Of a stretch of DNA of 64,000 nt, positions 36,563-43,878 are shown piece after piece; positions within the stretch are counted from its first letter, which is position 1; every line of letters begins with the position of its first letter. The stretch comes from Mycobacterium sp. (GTDB taxonomy: Bacteria; Actinomycetota; Actinomycetes; Mycobacteriales; Mycobacteriaceae). A model generated the notes under the pieces. That model was not told the origin of the DNA. It worked only from the letters and a program-made list of their open reading frames with translations, and did no database searches. A program made the translations under genes and the position numbers. Location of the stretch: positions 248,001-312,000 of the forward strand of contig NZ_JASBVP010000005.1 in assembly GCF_029961025.1 (NCBI RefSeq). The letters are read 5' to 3'.

Positions 36563-37078
36563 TCACACCTCCGGGATCGCCGCGGCGGGCTGATCGTGGA
36601 CCCGGTCGGGGTGCTGCAGCATCGCCACCACCGACTCGACCGCCGTCACCGCCTCGGGAACCGCCGCGCGAACCGGCTCGCTTAAACCCAGGCCCTCGGA
36701 GACGTCGGCGACCTGGCATCCCACCACGATCGTGCGCGGAGGGCTGCCACCGAGGGCGCGCAGGCTGGCGAACACGGTTGCCGGGTCCATGCCGTGTGCG
36801 TCCAGCGCGCCGAGCGGGCCCGGCGGGCTGTCGTCGGCCTCAAAGACGTGCACGGTTCCGGGCGCGCCGCGGTCGGGCAGCGCGTCGACCAAAACCAGCG
36901 CATCCCACTCCTCAAGCAGGTCATAGGCCAGATGCAGGCCGCCGATGCCGTAATCGCTGACCCGTACCCCCTCGTGCCCGGTGAGCCGGTCACCGAGATG
37001 GCGCAGCACCTCGGGACCGAAGCCGTCGTCACCGAGGAAAATGTTGCCAATGCCGGCTACCAGGATGCGGGGCGTCAT
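36563..37078 (-). CDS. hydrogenase maturation protease (HyaD/HybD type)
   Basis: This 171-aa endopeptidase clips the C-terminus of the [NiFe] large subunit after nickel insertion. Hallmarks: ILVAGIGNIFLGDDGFGPEV (about residues 5-24, containing the nickel-sensing Asp in GDDGFG), LVLVDALPDRG (about 61-71, second Asp) and GMDPATVFASL with HGMD (about 95, His). It starts with ATG 37078, just after the small membrane peptide gene, and is followed by hypC. The large subunit encoded in this cluster ends in a tail beyond its PCGVH motif that would be the cleavage substrate. Cytosolic. Confidence 0.92.
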   Translation of the reverse strand: MTPRILVAGIGNIFLGDDGFGPEVLRHLGDRLTGHEGVRVSDYGIGGLHLAYDLLEEWDALVLVDALPDRGAPGTVHVFEADDSPPGPLGALDAHGMDPATVFASLRALGGSPPRTIVVGCQVADVSEGLGLSEPVRAAVPEAVTAVESVVAMLQHPDRVHDQPAAAIPEV

Positions 37079-37085
37079 CGGCGCG

Positions 37086-37205
37086 CTACATGTGGCGGAT
37101 CTTGAGATAACGGCGCGCGTCCGGGAGCGACATCAGCCCCAGCACCACCGCGACCAGCGCCACCAGCGCCAAAATGGCGACGAACACCCAGCCTAAGACG
37201 TCCAT
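37086..37205 (-). CDS. 39-aa single-pass membrane peptide (DUF6893-like)
   Basis: The start is the complement of 37203-37205: MDVLGWVFVAILALVALVAV, then VLGLMSLPDARRYLKIRHM and TAG. One transmembrane helix (about residues 4-25) is followed by a short basic tail. It overlaps the end of the preceding 454-aa gene by 13 bases and lies eight bases before the protease gene, so it sits inside the operon. Similar micro-proteins with a PDxRRYLxIRxM end are known next to actinobacterial hydrogenase genes (DUF6893); I recall this family but cannot check the match. It may anchor or stabilise the hydrogenase complex at the membrane; that role is inferred. It is too short for standard gene callers. Confidence 0.75.
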   Translation of the reverse strand: MDVLGWVFVAILALVALVAVVLGLMSLPDARRYLKIRHM

Positions 37206-38557
37206 GTCGAGTTCCTTTCCGTAGTGGTGTCAAGTGGTTCGACTTCGTCGGGGGAGAAATACAGGTACCGGCCATACCAGTCATGCAGGTCCGCCGCGGG
37301 GTCCTCGTCGAGGACGACCCCAACATGGTAGTCGCCGTCGACGTCTTGGTGCACCGACGTCACTCGGGCCGTTTTCCCGGCGAAAAAAAGGTCGTGCGCA
37401 TCCGCGCGCCGCGCCGGGTGCAGCCGCACCCGGCTGCCCCGCGCCAGCCGCACACCGTTGACCAGCACCGCGTCCCGCTCCGGGTGTACCGCGTTGTCGG
37501 CCACGGGATCCCACCAGTTCAGCCCGTCGGGAATGTCCGGGACGAGCCCCGGCCCACCGGCGGACTCACCGGCGTGCGGGTCGCGCAGCACACCGTGCAG
37601 GCGTTGCAGGGCTTCCGGCGACATCGCATCGCAGCGGTCGATGATCTGCGCCGCCAACGGATCGGTGGCGCGCGCCTGGGCTTTCTCCTCCTCGGTCATC
37701 GTCATCACCCGCAGCGTGAGAAGCTCGTCGATCTCGGTGCAATCATAGAGCGCGCCCGCACTTTGCTCGGCGATCTCCGGATAGTCGTAGAGGATGATCG
37801 GCGAGATCAACAGCAGGTCATGCTCACCGGGCCGGCCGGCCAGCACCGGGAAGCATCGGTGCTGGCGGCAGCGTGCCGCCGCCGCTGCGGCGTGCTCCGG
37901 GGGCTCGAGTAGCGAAATGAACTCGCCGCCAACAGCCTCGGCGATCATATGGGTGCCGATCAAAGACCGCGCGAGGGCCCGGTCTTTCCCGGTGGCCCGC
38001 CCGCCCGCAGCGGCGCCGGTGTTGCGCACCGTGACGCTGACCCGGTCCACACCGTCATCGGGTTCGACGCGCACGGTCAGCTCGGCGCGCAGCTCTTGCC
38101 TGGTGCGCACCAGCCGGCCTCCGCTCACCAGCTCGACATCGGTTCCGGCCGGGGCTACCACGGGCAGCGTCCACTGTTTGAACGGTGTCGTCAATTCCAA
38201 GGGGCCGAACCATGATTCACGTTCCACCGCCTCGTCCCACGACAGCCAGGTTCCCGCCGGCGTGCTGAGTTCGTCGACCGGTTGATAACGGCCACCGCCG
38301 GTGTCACGCTCGGCGCCGCGGTGTTGCAGGTGCAGGAAGCGCACCACCAAGTTGACGGCATCGGCCGACACCAGGAATTGCGTGGACAGGCTGTCGGCTT
38401 CGCCGATCCCCGCTTCGGCCGCACCGGGGGGACCCAGAACCCCGAACTGCCACCGTGATTGGTTCTTGCCGGAGGTCGCGCGATACGGGTAGAGCAAATA
38501 GCCTTCGTAGAGCACGGCGTCCGCGACGGCCCGGGCGCGGTCCCAGTTCGCGGTCAT
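37193..38557 (-). CDS. hydrogenase-cluster conserved protein of unknown function (454 aa)
   Basis: This protein begins MTANWDRARAVADAVLYEGY and continues LLYPYRATSGKNQSRWQFGV, a conserved start of an uncharacterised protein found in actinobacterial group 1h hydrogenase operons. The middle part is beta-rich (TVRVEPDDGVDRVSVTVRN), and a region near residue 190 has HMIAEAVGGEFISLLEPPEH. The C-terminal 100 residues (VLVNGVRLARGSRVRLHP, FFAGKTARVTSVHQDVDGDYH) look like an SH3-type barrel and end near the membrane peptide. There is no cofactor motif. ATG 38557 overlaps the end of the DUF6084 gene (ATGA); the longer open frame upstream lies inside that gene. Confidence 0.75.
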   Translation of the reverse strand: MTANWDRARAVADAVLYEGYLLYPYRATSGKNQSRWQFGVLGPPGAAEAGIGEADSLSTQFLVSADAVNLVVRFLHLQHRGAERDTGGGRYQPVDELSTPAGTWLSWDEAVERESWFGPLELTTPFKQWTLPVVAPAGTDVELVSGGRLVRTRQELRAELTVRVEPDDGVDRVSVTVRNTGAAAGGRATGKDRALARSLIGTHMIAEAVGGEFISLLEPPEHAAAAAARCRQHRCFPVLAGRPGEHDLLLISPIILYDYPEIAEQSAGALYDCTEIDELLTLRVMTMTEEEKAQARATDPLAAQIIDRCDAMSPEALQRLHGVLRDPHAGESAGGPGLVPDIPDGLNWWDPVADNAVHPERDAVLVNGVRLARGSRVRLHPARRADAHDLFFAGKTARVTSVHQDVDGDYHVGVVLDEDPAADLHDWYGRYLYFSPDEVEPLDTTTERNSTWTS

Positions 38558-39201
38558 CGGGTCTCCTGGTGGGCCGTGGACAGCAGCGCAGTGACGGCGT
38601 CGTCGATACTCAGCAGTCCCTGAGCCGACTTGTAGGCCGCCAGCGCGGCCACCGTGTCGTGAGACAGCCGCACCCACCCGGTGTTCGGGTAGTGCTGGCG
38701 GATGAGCTCCCGCCACACCGCCACCGGCAGGTCGTAGCGGTCCTCACAGTCCCACGACACTTGCTGCACCGAAAATCCACCTTGTCCCGCCATGAAAACT
38801 GTTCCGCTGAACAGGAATTGCAGCGGCACCGTGCCATCGCGCAACGCGTGCAGGTACTTGGCGGCGGCGACCTCGAAATCGTAGGTGCACTGCAAGCCGA
38901 GCGCTACCTCGGTGGCCCCGATGAACCCGGGCACCATCGCCGCGCAGTGCTGCCATAGGAATGTGCGCTGGGTGGTCGCCCAGCGTTCCCGCGGCCCGAA
39001 CAGATCCATCAAACCTTCGGCCTCGTCGTCGGCGTAGCCGCGGCGCAAGGGCTCGATGCGGACCTGGCAGCGCAGGGCGATCGCGTGCACCGGCTCGTCG
39101 CCGGCTGCGGTGACCCCGACCCGTGCGGTCAGCACCGGGGCCGCCGCATAGGGTTCCGGGGCCACGTCGAGGACGGCGAAAGCCACGTCGGCGGTGCTCA
39201 T
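38554..39201 (-). CDS. DUF6084-type hydrogenase-associated protein
   Basis: This 215-aa protein has conserved-looking stretches at HAIALRCQVRIEPLRRGYAD (about residues 40-59), FGPRERWATTQRTFLWQHCA (about 68-87) and YLHALRDGTVPLQFLFSGTV. The family is uncharacterised and occurs with group 1h hydrogenases; the assignment to DUF6084 is from memory. The protein appears to be a beta-sandwich and has no metal-binding motif. Both ends overlap neighbouring genes by four bases (ATGA), so it is strictly coupled between DUF5947 upstream and the 454-aa protein downstream. It may help assemble or localise the hydrogenase, inferred only from co-occurrence. Confidence 0.7.
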   Translation of the reverse strand: MSTADVAFAVLDVAPEPYAAAPVLTARVGVTAAGDEPVHAIALRCQVRIEPLRRGYADDEAEGLMDLFGPRERWATTQRTFLWQHCAAMVPGFIGATEVALGLQCTYDFEVAAAKYLHALRDGTVPLQFLFSGTVFMAGQGGFSVQQVSWDCEDRYDLPVAVWRELIRQHYPNTGWVRLSHDTVAALAAYKSAQGLLSIDDAVTALLSTAHQETR

Positions 39202-39833
39202 AGCGGCTGCTCCGTGCTGCGTGCGGCGAGTTGTGTGAAGAAGGCGTCGATGAACTCGTGGGCCTGCTGCCCACCGTCGAAGCCGCGCCAGAGCATCCGC
39301 AGCCCGCCGACCAGCTGGTAGCACGCGTCTATCGGCACCAGATAGCACTGGGGTTGCCCCGCTTGGGTGTCGTCGGGCATCCGCACCAGCAGCGCCTCGA
39401 CGTCGTCGGCCAGGAGATGCACCCGCGGGTCCGCGGCGGCGATCGCGGCCCAGGCGTCCAGATCGAGCTCGGATTCGGTTGCCCCTGCGGGACCGGGGTA
39501 GAACGCCACGGTGCGGCCCAGCTCCGAATTGCGGAAGAAAAACGCCAGGCCGACCGGGATCTGCAGCTCCTCCCACGTGCGACGGTCGAATGCGAAGCCG
39601 GGGAAGCTCAGGTAGCGGTCCGGGACCGCACGGTATCGGAGTTCGGCGCGGCGGTCGGTGAACAGCAAATAGCAGGCCTGACAGACACACATCAGTTGGC
39701 GGGCGGCCACATTCACCACGTGCCGGTGCTCCTCGGCGATCGCCTCCGAACACATGTCGCATCGCTGGCCGGCGGGCTTGGGCGCACGATCCCGGCCGGT
39801 GATCCGTGACAAGACCTCAAAGGGGCTGCTCAT
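39198..39833 (-). CDS. DUF5947-type hydrogenase-associated protein
   Basis: This 211-aa protein carries CDMCSEAIAEEHRHVV (CxxC, about residues 25-28) and VCQACYLLF (CxxC, about 51-54), together forming a plausible zinc or Fe-S site of four Cys. Later segments include YLSFPGFAFDRRTWEELQIP, GLAFFFRNSELGRTVAFYPG and PIDACYQLVGGLRMLWRGFD. The family is found beside high-affinity hydrogenases and has no known function. The start overlaps the end of the Nfu/Rieske gene and the stop overlaps DUF6084, each by four bases. A rubredoxin- or zinc-ribbon-like electron or assembly role is possible from the Cys quartet, but unproven. Confidence 0.7.
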   Translation of the reverse strand: MSSPFEVLSRITGRDRAPKPAGQRCDMCSEAIAEEHRHVVNVAARQLMCVCQACYLLFTDRRAELRYRAVPDRYLSFPGFAFDRRTWEELQIPVGLAFFFRNSELGRTVAFYPGPAGATESELDLDAWAAIAAADPRVHLLADDVEALLVRMPDDTQAGQPQCYLVPIDACYQLVGGLRMLWRGFDGGQQAHEFIDAFFTQLAARSTEQPL

Positions 39834-40741
39834 GCCGTGGCGTCCAGGGGTTCGGCCGGCACCGCGAGGGAGAGCACCCCGTCGCGCACCAGCAGCGGTA
39901 TCGGATCCAGGTGGCGCTCCGGTCCGTCGTCCAGGCCGGCCCCCGCGTGCACCACATCGAAATGGCTATGGCACCGCGGACAGCGCAACACCGGGTCGGC
40001 CCCGCCCGCGGGCGGGCGGTGGAGCGCGGCGCCGGCCAGAGAGCCGTCGCACACCGGGCAGTGGTCGCGGTAGGCGTAGAGCCGCTCGCCGACGCGGCAG
40101 GCGAGCACCGGGGCGCCGGCGACCAGGAAACCGCCGACCTCCCCGGGGGCCAGCCCGGCGAGTTCAGGCACCCGATGCCAGGCGCCCCCTTTGGCGCGGA
40201 CCTTCGTCAACAGCGCGTCGGCGGGGATCAGGCCCGCTGCGCTGTCGGGCTCTGCGGGGACCACTTCGATCGACGAGATCTCCGGCGCGGCGGCCCGGAC
40301 CGCGTCCTCGACCGCCAGTTCCAGCGTCACCGCAGATGACGGACAACTCCGGCAGCTGCCGGCGAATTGCAGCCGCACGGTATCCCCGACGACGTCGAGC
40401 AGGTGCACGTCGCCGCCGTGCGAGCCCAGGTAGGGGCGAACACTGTCCAAGGCGTCGGACACCCGCCGGCGAACGTCGTGCGGATGCAGCCCGTGCACCA
40501 GCAAGAGGCTGGCTACCAGGTGGTCGCCGGCCAGGCGGTCGATGAGCACCGGATCCTCGATCATCGCCATGATCTTGGCCAGCCCGGCGCCGTAGAGTTC
40601 GGCTACCTCGCGAACCAGCTGTTCGGCGCGCTCACGTGCGGCGGCCCCGCCCGCCGAGGCCGCCTCCAGCAGTGTCTGGATCCGATCGCCCGCCGTGCGC
40701 CAGTGCGCGTCCCCCACACTCTCCTCGGGGCGATCCGCCAT
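39830..40741 (-). CDS. NifU C-terminal domain / Rieske-like fusion protein of hydrogenase operon
   Basis: This 303-aa protein has three parts. There is a helical N-terminus (about 1-90). A NifU C-terminal (Nfu) domain follows, with RPYLGSHGGDVHLLDVVGD and GSCRSCPSSAVTLELAVEDA (CxxC, about 131-134). A C-terminal Rieske-type ferredoxin fold shows DHCPVCDGSLAGA (about 234-246) and RCPRCHSHFDVVHAG (about 261-275). The second part would carry or deliver an Fe-S cluster. In the third, the usual Cys-x-His pair is replaced by CxxC and CxxCH, so a different metal or cluster ligation is likely. It starts four bases before the hhyL stop region. A matching protein accompanies group 1h hydrogenases and is thought to relay electrons; that role is inferred. 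Confidence 0.85.
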   Translation of the reverse strand: MADRPEESVGDAHWRTAGDRIQTLLEAASAGGAAARERAEQLVREVAELYGAGLAKIMAMIEDPVLIDRLAGDHLVASLLLVHGLHPHDVRRRVSDALDSVRPYLGSHGGDVHLLDVVGDTVRLQFAGSCRSCPSSAVTLELAVEDAVRAAAPEISSIEVVPAEPDSAAGLIPADALLTKVRAKGGAWHRVPELAGLAPGEVGGFLVAGAPVLACRVGERLYAYRDHCPVCDGSLAGAALHRPPAGGADPVLRCPRCHSHFDVVHAGAGLDDGPERHLDPIPLLVRDGVLSLAVPAEPLDATA

Positions 40742-40744
40742 GCA

Positions 40745-42544
40745 TCACTCCCCGGTTGCTGCTTGCGTCGGCGAGTGCAGCCGCTGCAGCGTCTTGCCCT
40801 TGCCGAGATACATGTGCACCCCGCAGGGCAGGCACGGGTCAAAGCTGCGCACGGTGCGCATGATGTCGATGCCCTTGAAGTGCTCCCGGTCGTTTTCCTC
40901 GAAGATCGGCGAGCCCTGCACCGCGTCCTCGTAGGGCCCGGGCGTGCCGTAGACATCGCGCGGGTTGGCGTTCCACGGGGTGGGCGGATACGGGTGATAG
41001 TTGGCGATCTTGCCGTCGCGGATCACCATGTGGTGGCTTAACACCCCCCGCACCGCCTCGGTGAACCCGCAGCCGATGCCGTCTTTGGGCACCTCGAATT
41101 TCTCCCAGGTCTTGGTGCGCCCGGCCCGGATTTCCGCCAGCGCCTTTTCGCAGAAGTGCAGCGCGCAGGCCGCCGAGTAAGCCTGGAAGTAGGTGCGCGC
41201 CCGGTTGCGTTCGATGGTGTTGGAACCGTGCTGCGGGATTTTCCACTCGAACTCCACGGGACCCTTCAGCGCGGTCTTGGGCAGGTTGATCTGCACGGAA
41301 TGACCGGTGGACTTGACGTAGCCGATGTCGACCAGCCCGGCCAGCGCGGTCGCCCACAGCCGGGCCAGCGGGCCGCCGCCGGTGTCGAGGGCGAGGTGAT
41401 CCCCGTTGTGGTACCACCGCGGGGACATCACCCAGCTGTACTTGCCGCCGTCCATGTCCCGTTTTTGCGGGTGCGGGTTGGTGTGCTGATTCCACGGGTG
41501 GCGGCGATCCACCGGGTTACCCAGCGGGTCGGTCTTGACGAACATCTCCTGATCGGCCCAGTCGTCGTAATAGGAGCTGCCCAAAAGGATCCGAATCCCC
41601 AGGTTGATGTCGACCAGGGAGGTGGTGACCAGCTTGCCGTCGACCACCACACCCGGGGTGACGAACATCCGCCGGCCCCAGGACTCCATGTCCTTGTAGT
41701 CGAAGTTGCAGTATTCGGGATCCTGGAAGGAGCCCCAACAGCCCAGCAGGGTCCGGCGCAACCCGACCTTCTCGTAGCCGGGGATGGCCTCGTAGAAGAA
41801 GTCGAACAGGTCGTCGTGCATGGGCACGACCTTTTTCATGAATTCCACGTAGCGCATCAGCCGGGTCATGTAGTCGGTAATCAGCTGCACGGTCGCCACC
41901 GTGCCCACCCCGCCGGGGTAGAGCGTGGACGGGTGCACGTGACGGCCTTCCATCAGGCAAAACATTTCCCGGGTGTAGCGGCTGACCTGCAGCGCCTCGC
42001 GGTAGAACTCCCCGCTAAACGGGTTGAGCGATCGCATGATGTCGGCGATGGTCTTGTACCCGTGCATGCCGGCGCGCGGCGCCGGGGTGTTCTCGGCCTG
42101 TGCCAGCACACCCGGGTTGGTCTCGGCGACCATCTTTTCGCAGAAGTCCACCCCCACCAGGTTTTCCTGGAAGATGTTGTGGTCGAACATGTATTCCGCG
42201 GCCTCGCCGAGGTTGATGATCCATTCACCCAGGTGCGGCGGTTTCACGCCGTAGGCCATGTTTTGGGTGTAGCAAGAGCAGGTCGCGTGGTTGTCCCCGC
42301 AGATCCCGCAGATGCGGCTGGTGATGAAATGCGCGTCGCGCGGGTCTTTGCCCTTCATGAATATCGAGTAGCCGCGAAAGATCGACGACGTGGAATGGCA
42401 TTCCACCACTTCTTTGTTGTCGAAGTCGATCTTGGTGTAGATGCCCAGGCTGCCCACGATCCGAGTGATCGGGTCCCAGCCCATTTCAACCAGCTGGCCG
42501 GGCCCGCGCTTGGCGTGGGTCGGCTCCGGAACAATCTTTGTCAT
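40745..42544 (-). CDS. hhyL: [NiFe] hydrogenase large subunit (group 1h-like)
   Basis: This 599-aa catalytic subunit oxidises H2 at a NiFe(CN)2CO site. The N-terminal Ni ligands are in SRICGICGDNHATCS (Cys about 79 and 82) and the C-terminal pair in FDPCLPCGVHMYLG (Cys about 577 and 580), leaving a C-terminal tail for the maturation protease. The GDNHATCS form and the long tail resemble actinobacterial group 1h (Hhy) enzymes, which scavenge atmospheric H2. ATG 42544 gives MTKIVPEPTHAKRGPGQLVE; the frame stays open into the small subunit, but that is not coding. It lies 56 bases after hhyS on the same strand. Exact subgroup needs phylogeny. Confidence 0.93.
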   Translation of the reverse strand: MTKIVPEPTHAKRGPGQLVEMGWDPITRIVGSLGIYTKIDFDNKEVVECHSTSSIFRGYSIFMKGKDPRDAHFITSRICGICGDNHATCSCYTQNMAYGVKPPHLGEWIINLGEAAEYMFDHNIFQENLVGVDFCEKMVAETNPGVLAQAENTPAPRAGMHGYKTIADIMRSLNPFSGEFYREALQVSRYTREMFCLMEGRHVHPSTLYPGGVGTVATVQLITDYMTRLMRYVEFMKKVVPMHDDLFDFFYEAIPGYEKVGLRRTLLGCWGSFQDPEYCNFDYKDMESWGRRMFVTPGVVVDGKLVTTSLVDINLGIRILLGSSYYDDWADQEMFVKTDPLGNPVDRRHPWNQHTNPHPQKRDMDGGKYSWVMSPRWYHNGDHLALDTGGGPLARLWATALAGLVDIGYVKSTGHSVQINLPKTALKGPVEFEWKIPQHGSNTIERNRARTYFQAYSAACALHFCEKALAEIRAGRTKTWEKFEVPKDGIGCGFTEAVRGVLSHHMVIRDGKIANYHPYPPTPWNANPRDVYGTPGPYEDAVQGSPIFEENDREHFKGIDIMRTVRSFDPCLPCGVHMYLGKGKTLQRLHSPTQAATGE

Positions 42545-42600
42545 CAGGTTTCGCTCTCTATCGTTGGGGTGAGCTTGTTGGTCGGCGGGGCCGCCGCTGC

Positions 42601-43656
42601 CTACCAGGTGCGGCGGGCGCCGGAGAGCAGCTGGGTGCCCTTCTGGCGCCAGCGTGGCTCCTTGTCCACGGTGCGGGCGGTGATACCGCGCAGATTGCGG
42701 ATCATCGAGCCGTACAGCCCCGAGGCGGTCGAGGAGATCTTTCCGCCCGGCGGCTCGTCCATGAAAGGCATGAATTTGTCCGGAAAACCCGGCATGGTGC
42801 AGCCGATGCAGATACCACCGACGTTCGGGCACCCGCCGATACCGTTGATCCAGCCGCGTTTGGGCACATTGCATTTGACGACCGGACCCCAGCAGCCCAA
42901 TTTGACGATGCATTTGGGTGACCCGTACTCGGTGGCGAAGTCACCCTGCTCGTAGTAGCCGGCACGGTCGCATCCCTCGTGCACCGTCGCTCCGAACAAC
43001 CACTTCGGGCGCAGCGCCTCATCCAGCGGGATCATCGGCGCCTGGCCGGTGGCCATGTAGAGCAGGTAGGTCAGCGTCTCGGCAAGGTTGTCCGGGTGGA
43101 TGGGGCAACCCGGCACGCACACGATTGGGATGCCGGCCTTGCTTTTCCATCCCCAGCCCAGATAGTCGGGCACCCCCATCGCCCCGGTCGGGTTACCGGC
43201 CATGGCGTGGATACCGCCATAGGTGGCGCAGGTGCCCACCGCCACCACCGCGGTCGCCTTGGGCGCCAGCCGATCCAGCCACTCGCTGGTGGTCATCGGC
43301 TGTCCGGTCGCCGGATTGTTGCCGAAACCGCACCAATACCCTTCGCTTTTGATCGCCTCGTTGGGAATCGAGCCCTCCACGACCAGCACGAACGGCTCCA
43401 GCTCACCGCGGTCGGCCTTGAAAAACCACTCCAGAAAGTCGTCGGCTCCGCCCGTGGGTCCACATTCGAAATCGATCAGCGGCCAGTGCACGGCGATCTT
43501 CGGCAGCCCGGGCAGGGCGCCCAGCGCGATTTCCTCGATGCTGGGTTGGGTGGCGGCCGTCAGCGCCACCGAATCACCGTCACAACTGAGCCCCGCGTTG
43601 ATCCACAGCACATGGATCAGGGTTTCTTCGGCTTTGACTGCTGCTTGGGTTGGCAT
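42601..43656 (-). CDS. hhyS: [NiFe] hydrogenase small subunit (group 1h-like)
   Basis: This 351-aa subunit holds the Fe-S relay that carries electrons from the NiFe site. Proximal-cluster residues are in LSCDGDSVAL (about residue 24), VGTCATYGGIHAM (about 150) and VPGCPIHPDNLAETL (about 189). Later Cys residues lie in HEGCDRAGYYEQG, KCIVKLGCWGP, KCNVPKRGW, GGCPNVGGICIGCTMPGFPD. There is no twin-arginine signal peptide, so the enzyme should stay at the cytoplasmic side. The start MPTQAAVKAEETLIHVLW is preferred over an upstream in-frame ATG because AAG-rich sequence (GGAAAG) precedes it. It is first in the hydrogenase operon, with an IS1634 copy about 220 bp upstream. Confidence 0.93.
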   Translation of the reverse strand: MPTQAAVKAEETLIHVLWINAGLSCDGDSVALTAATQPSIEEIALGALPGLPKIAVHWPLIDFECGPTGGADDFLEWFFKADRGELEPFVLVVEGSIPNEAIKSEGYWCGFGNNPATGQPMTTSEWLDRLAPKATAVVAVGTCATYGGIHAMAGNPTGAMGVPDYLGWGWKSKAGIPIVCVPGCPIHPDNLAETLTYLLYMATGQAPMIPLDEALRPKWLFGATVHEGCDRAGYYEQGDFATEYGSPKCIVKLGCWGPVVKCNVPKRGWINGIGGCPNVGGICIGCTMPGFPDKFMPFMDEPPGGKISSTASGLYGSMIRNLRGITARTVDKEPRWRQKGTQLLSGARRTW

Positions 43657-43738
43657 ATCAATGCTTTCCGGGGGGCAGACTGAACCCCCTGCACCGCAGG
43701 AGTCGACCATCAACCCACTTACGCGGCACTATGTGTTG

Positions 43739-43767
43739 GGTTTACTCTTACCCGTTTACATTGTCAA
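43739..43767 (-). promoter_or_regulatory. weak candidate promoter of hhyS
   Basis: Minus-strand TTGACA (complement of 43762-43767) is a perfect -35; 17 bases on is TAAACC, a poor -10. It lies about 85 bases before hhyS. The remaining gap to the IS (43657-43878) shows no other regulator box that I can support. Confidence 0.3.
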
Positions 43768-43878
43768 CGCTTCGCCGGTAATCCTCGGCGACCCGCCACG
43801 GGTTTGTGGGAGTCGTCCTAATTGATTGCAGCGACGCTATTGCCGGTGGCCAATTGCCGCCCGGCACAGTCTCTTAGC

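Noticed and set aside
41156..42955. 599-codon plus-strand frame opposite hhyL
   Set aside because: hhyL has all nickel ligands; the opposite frame is His/Val-rich noise.
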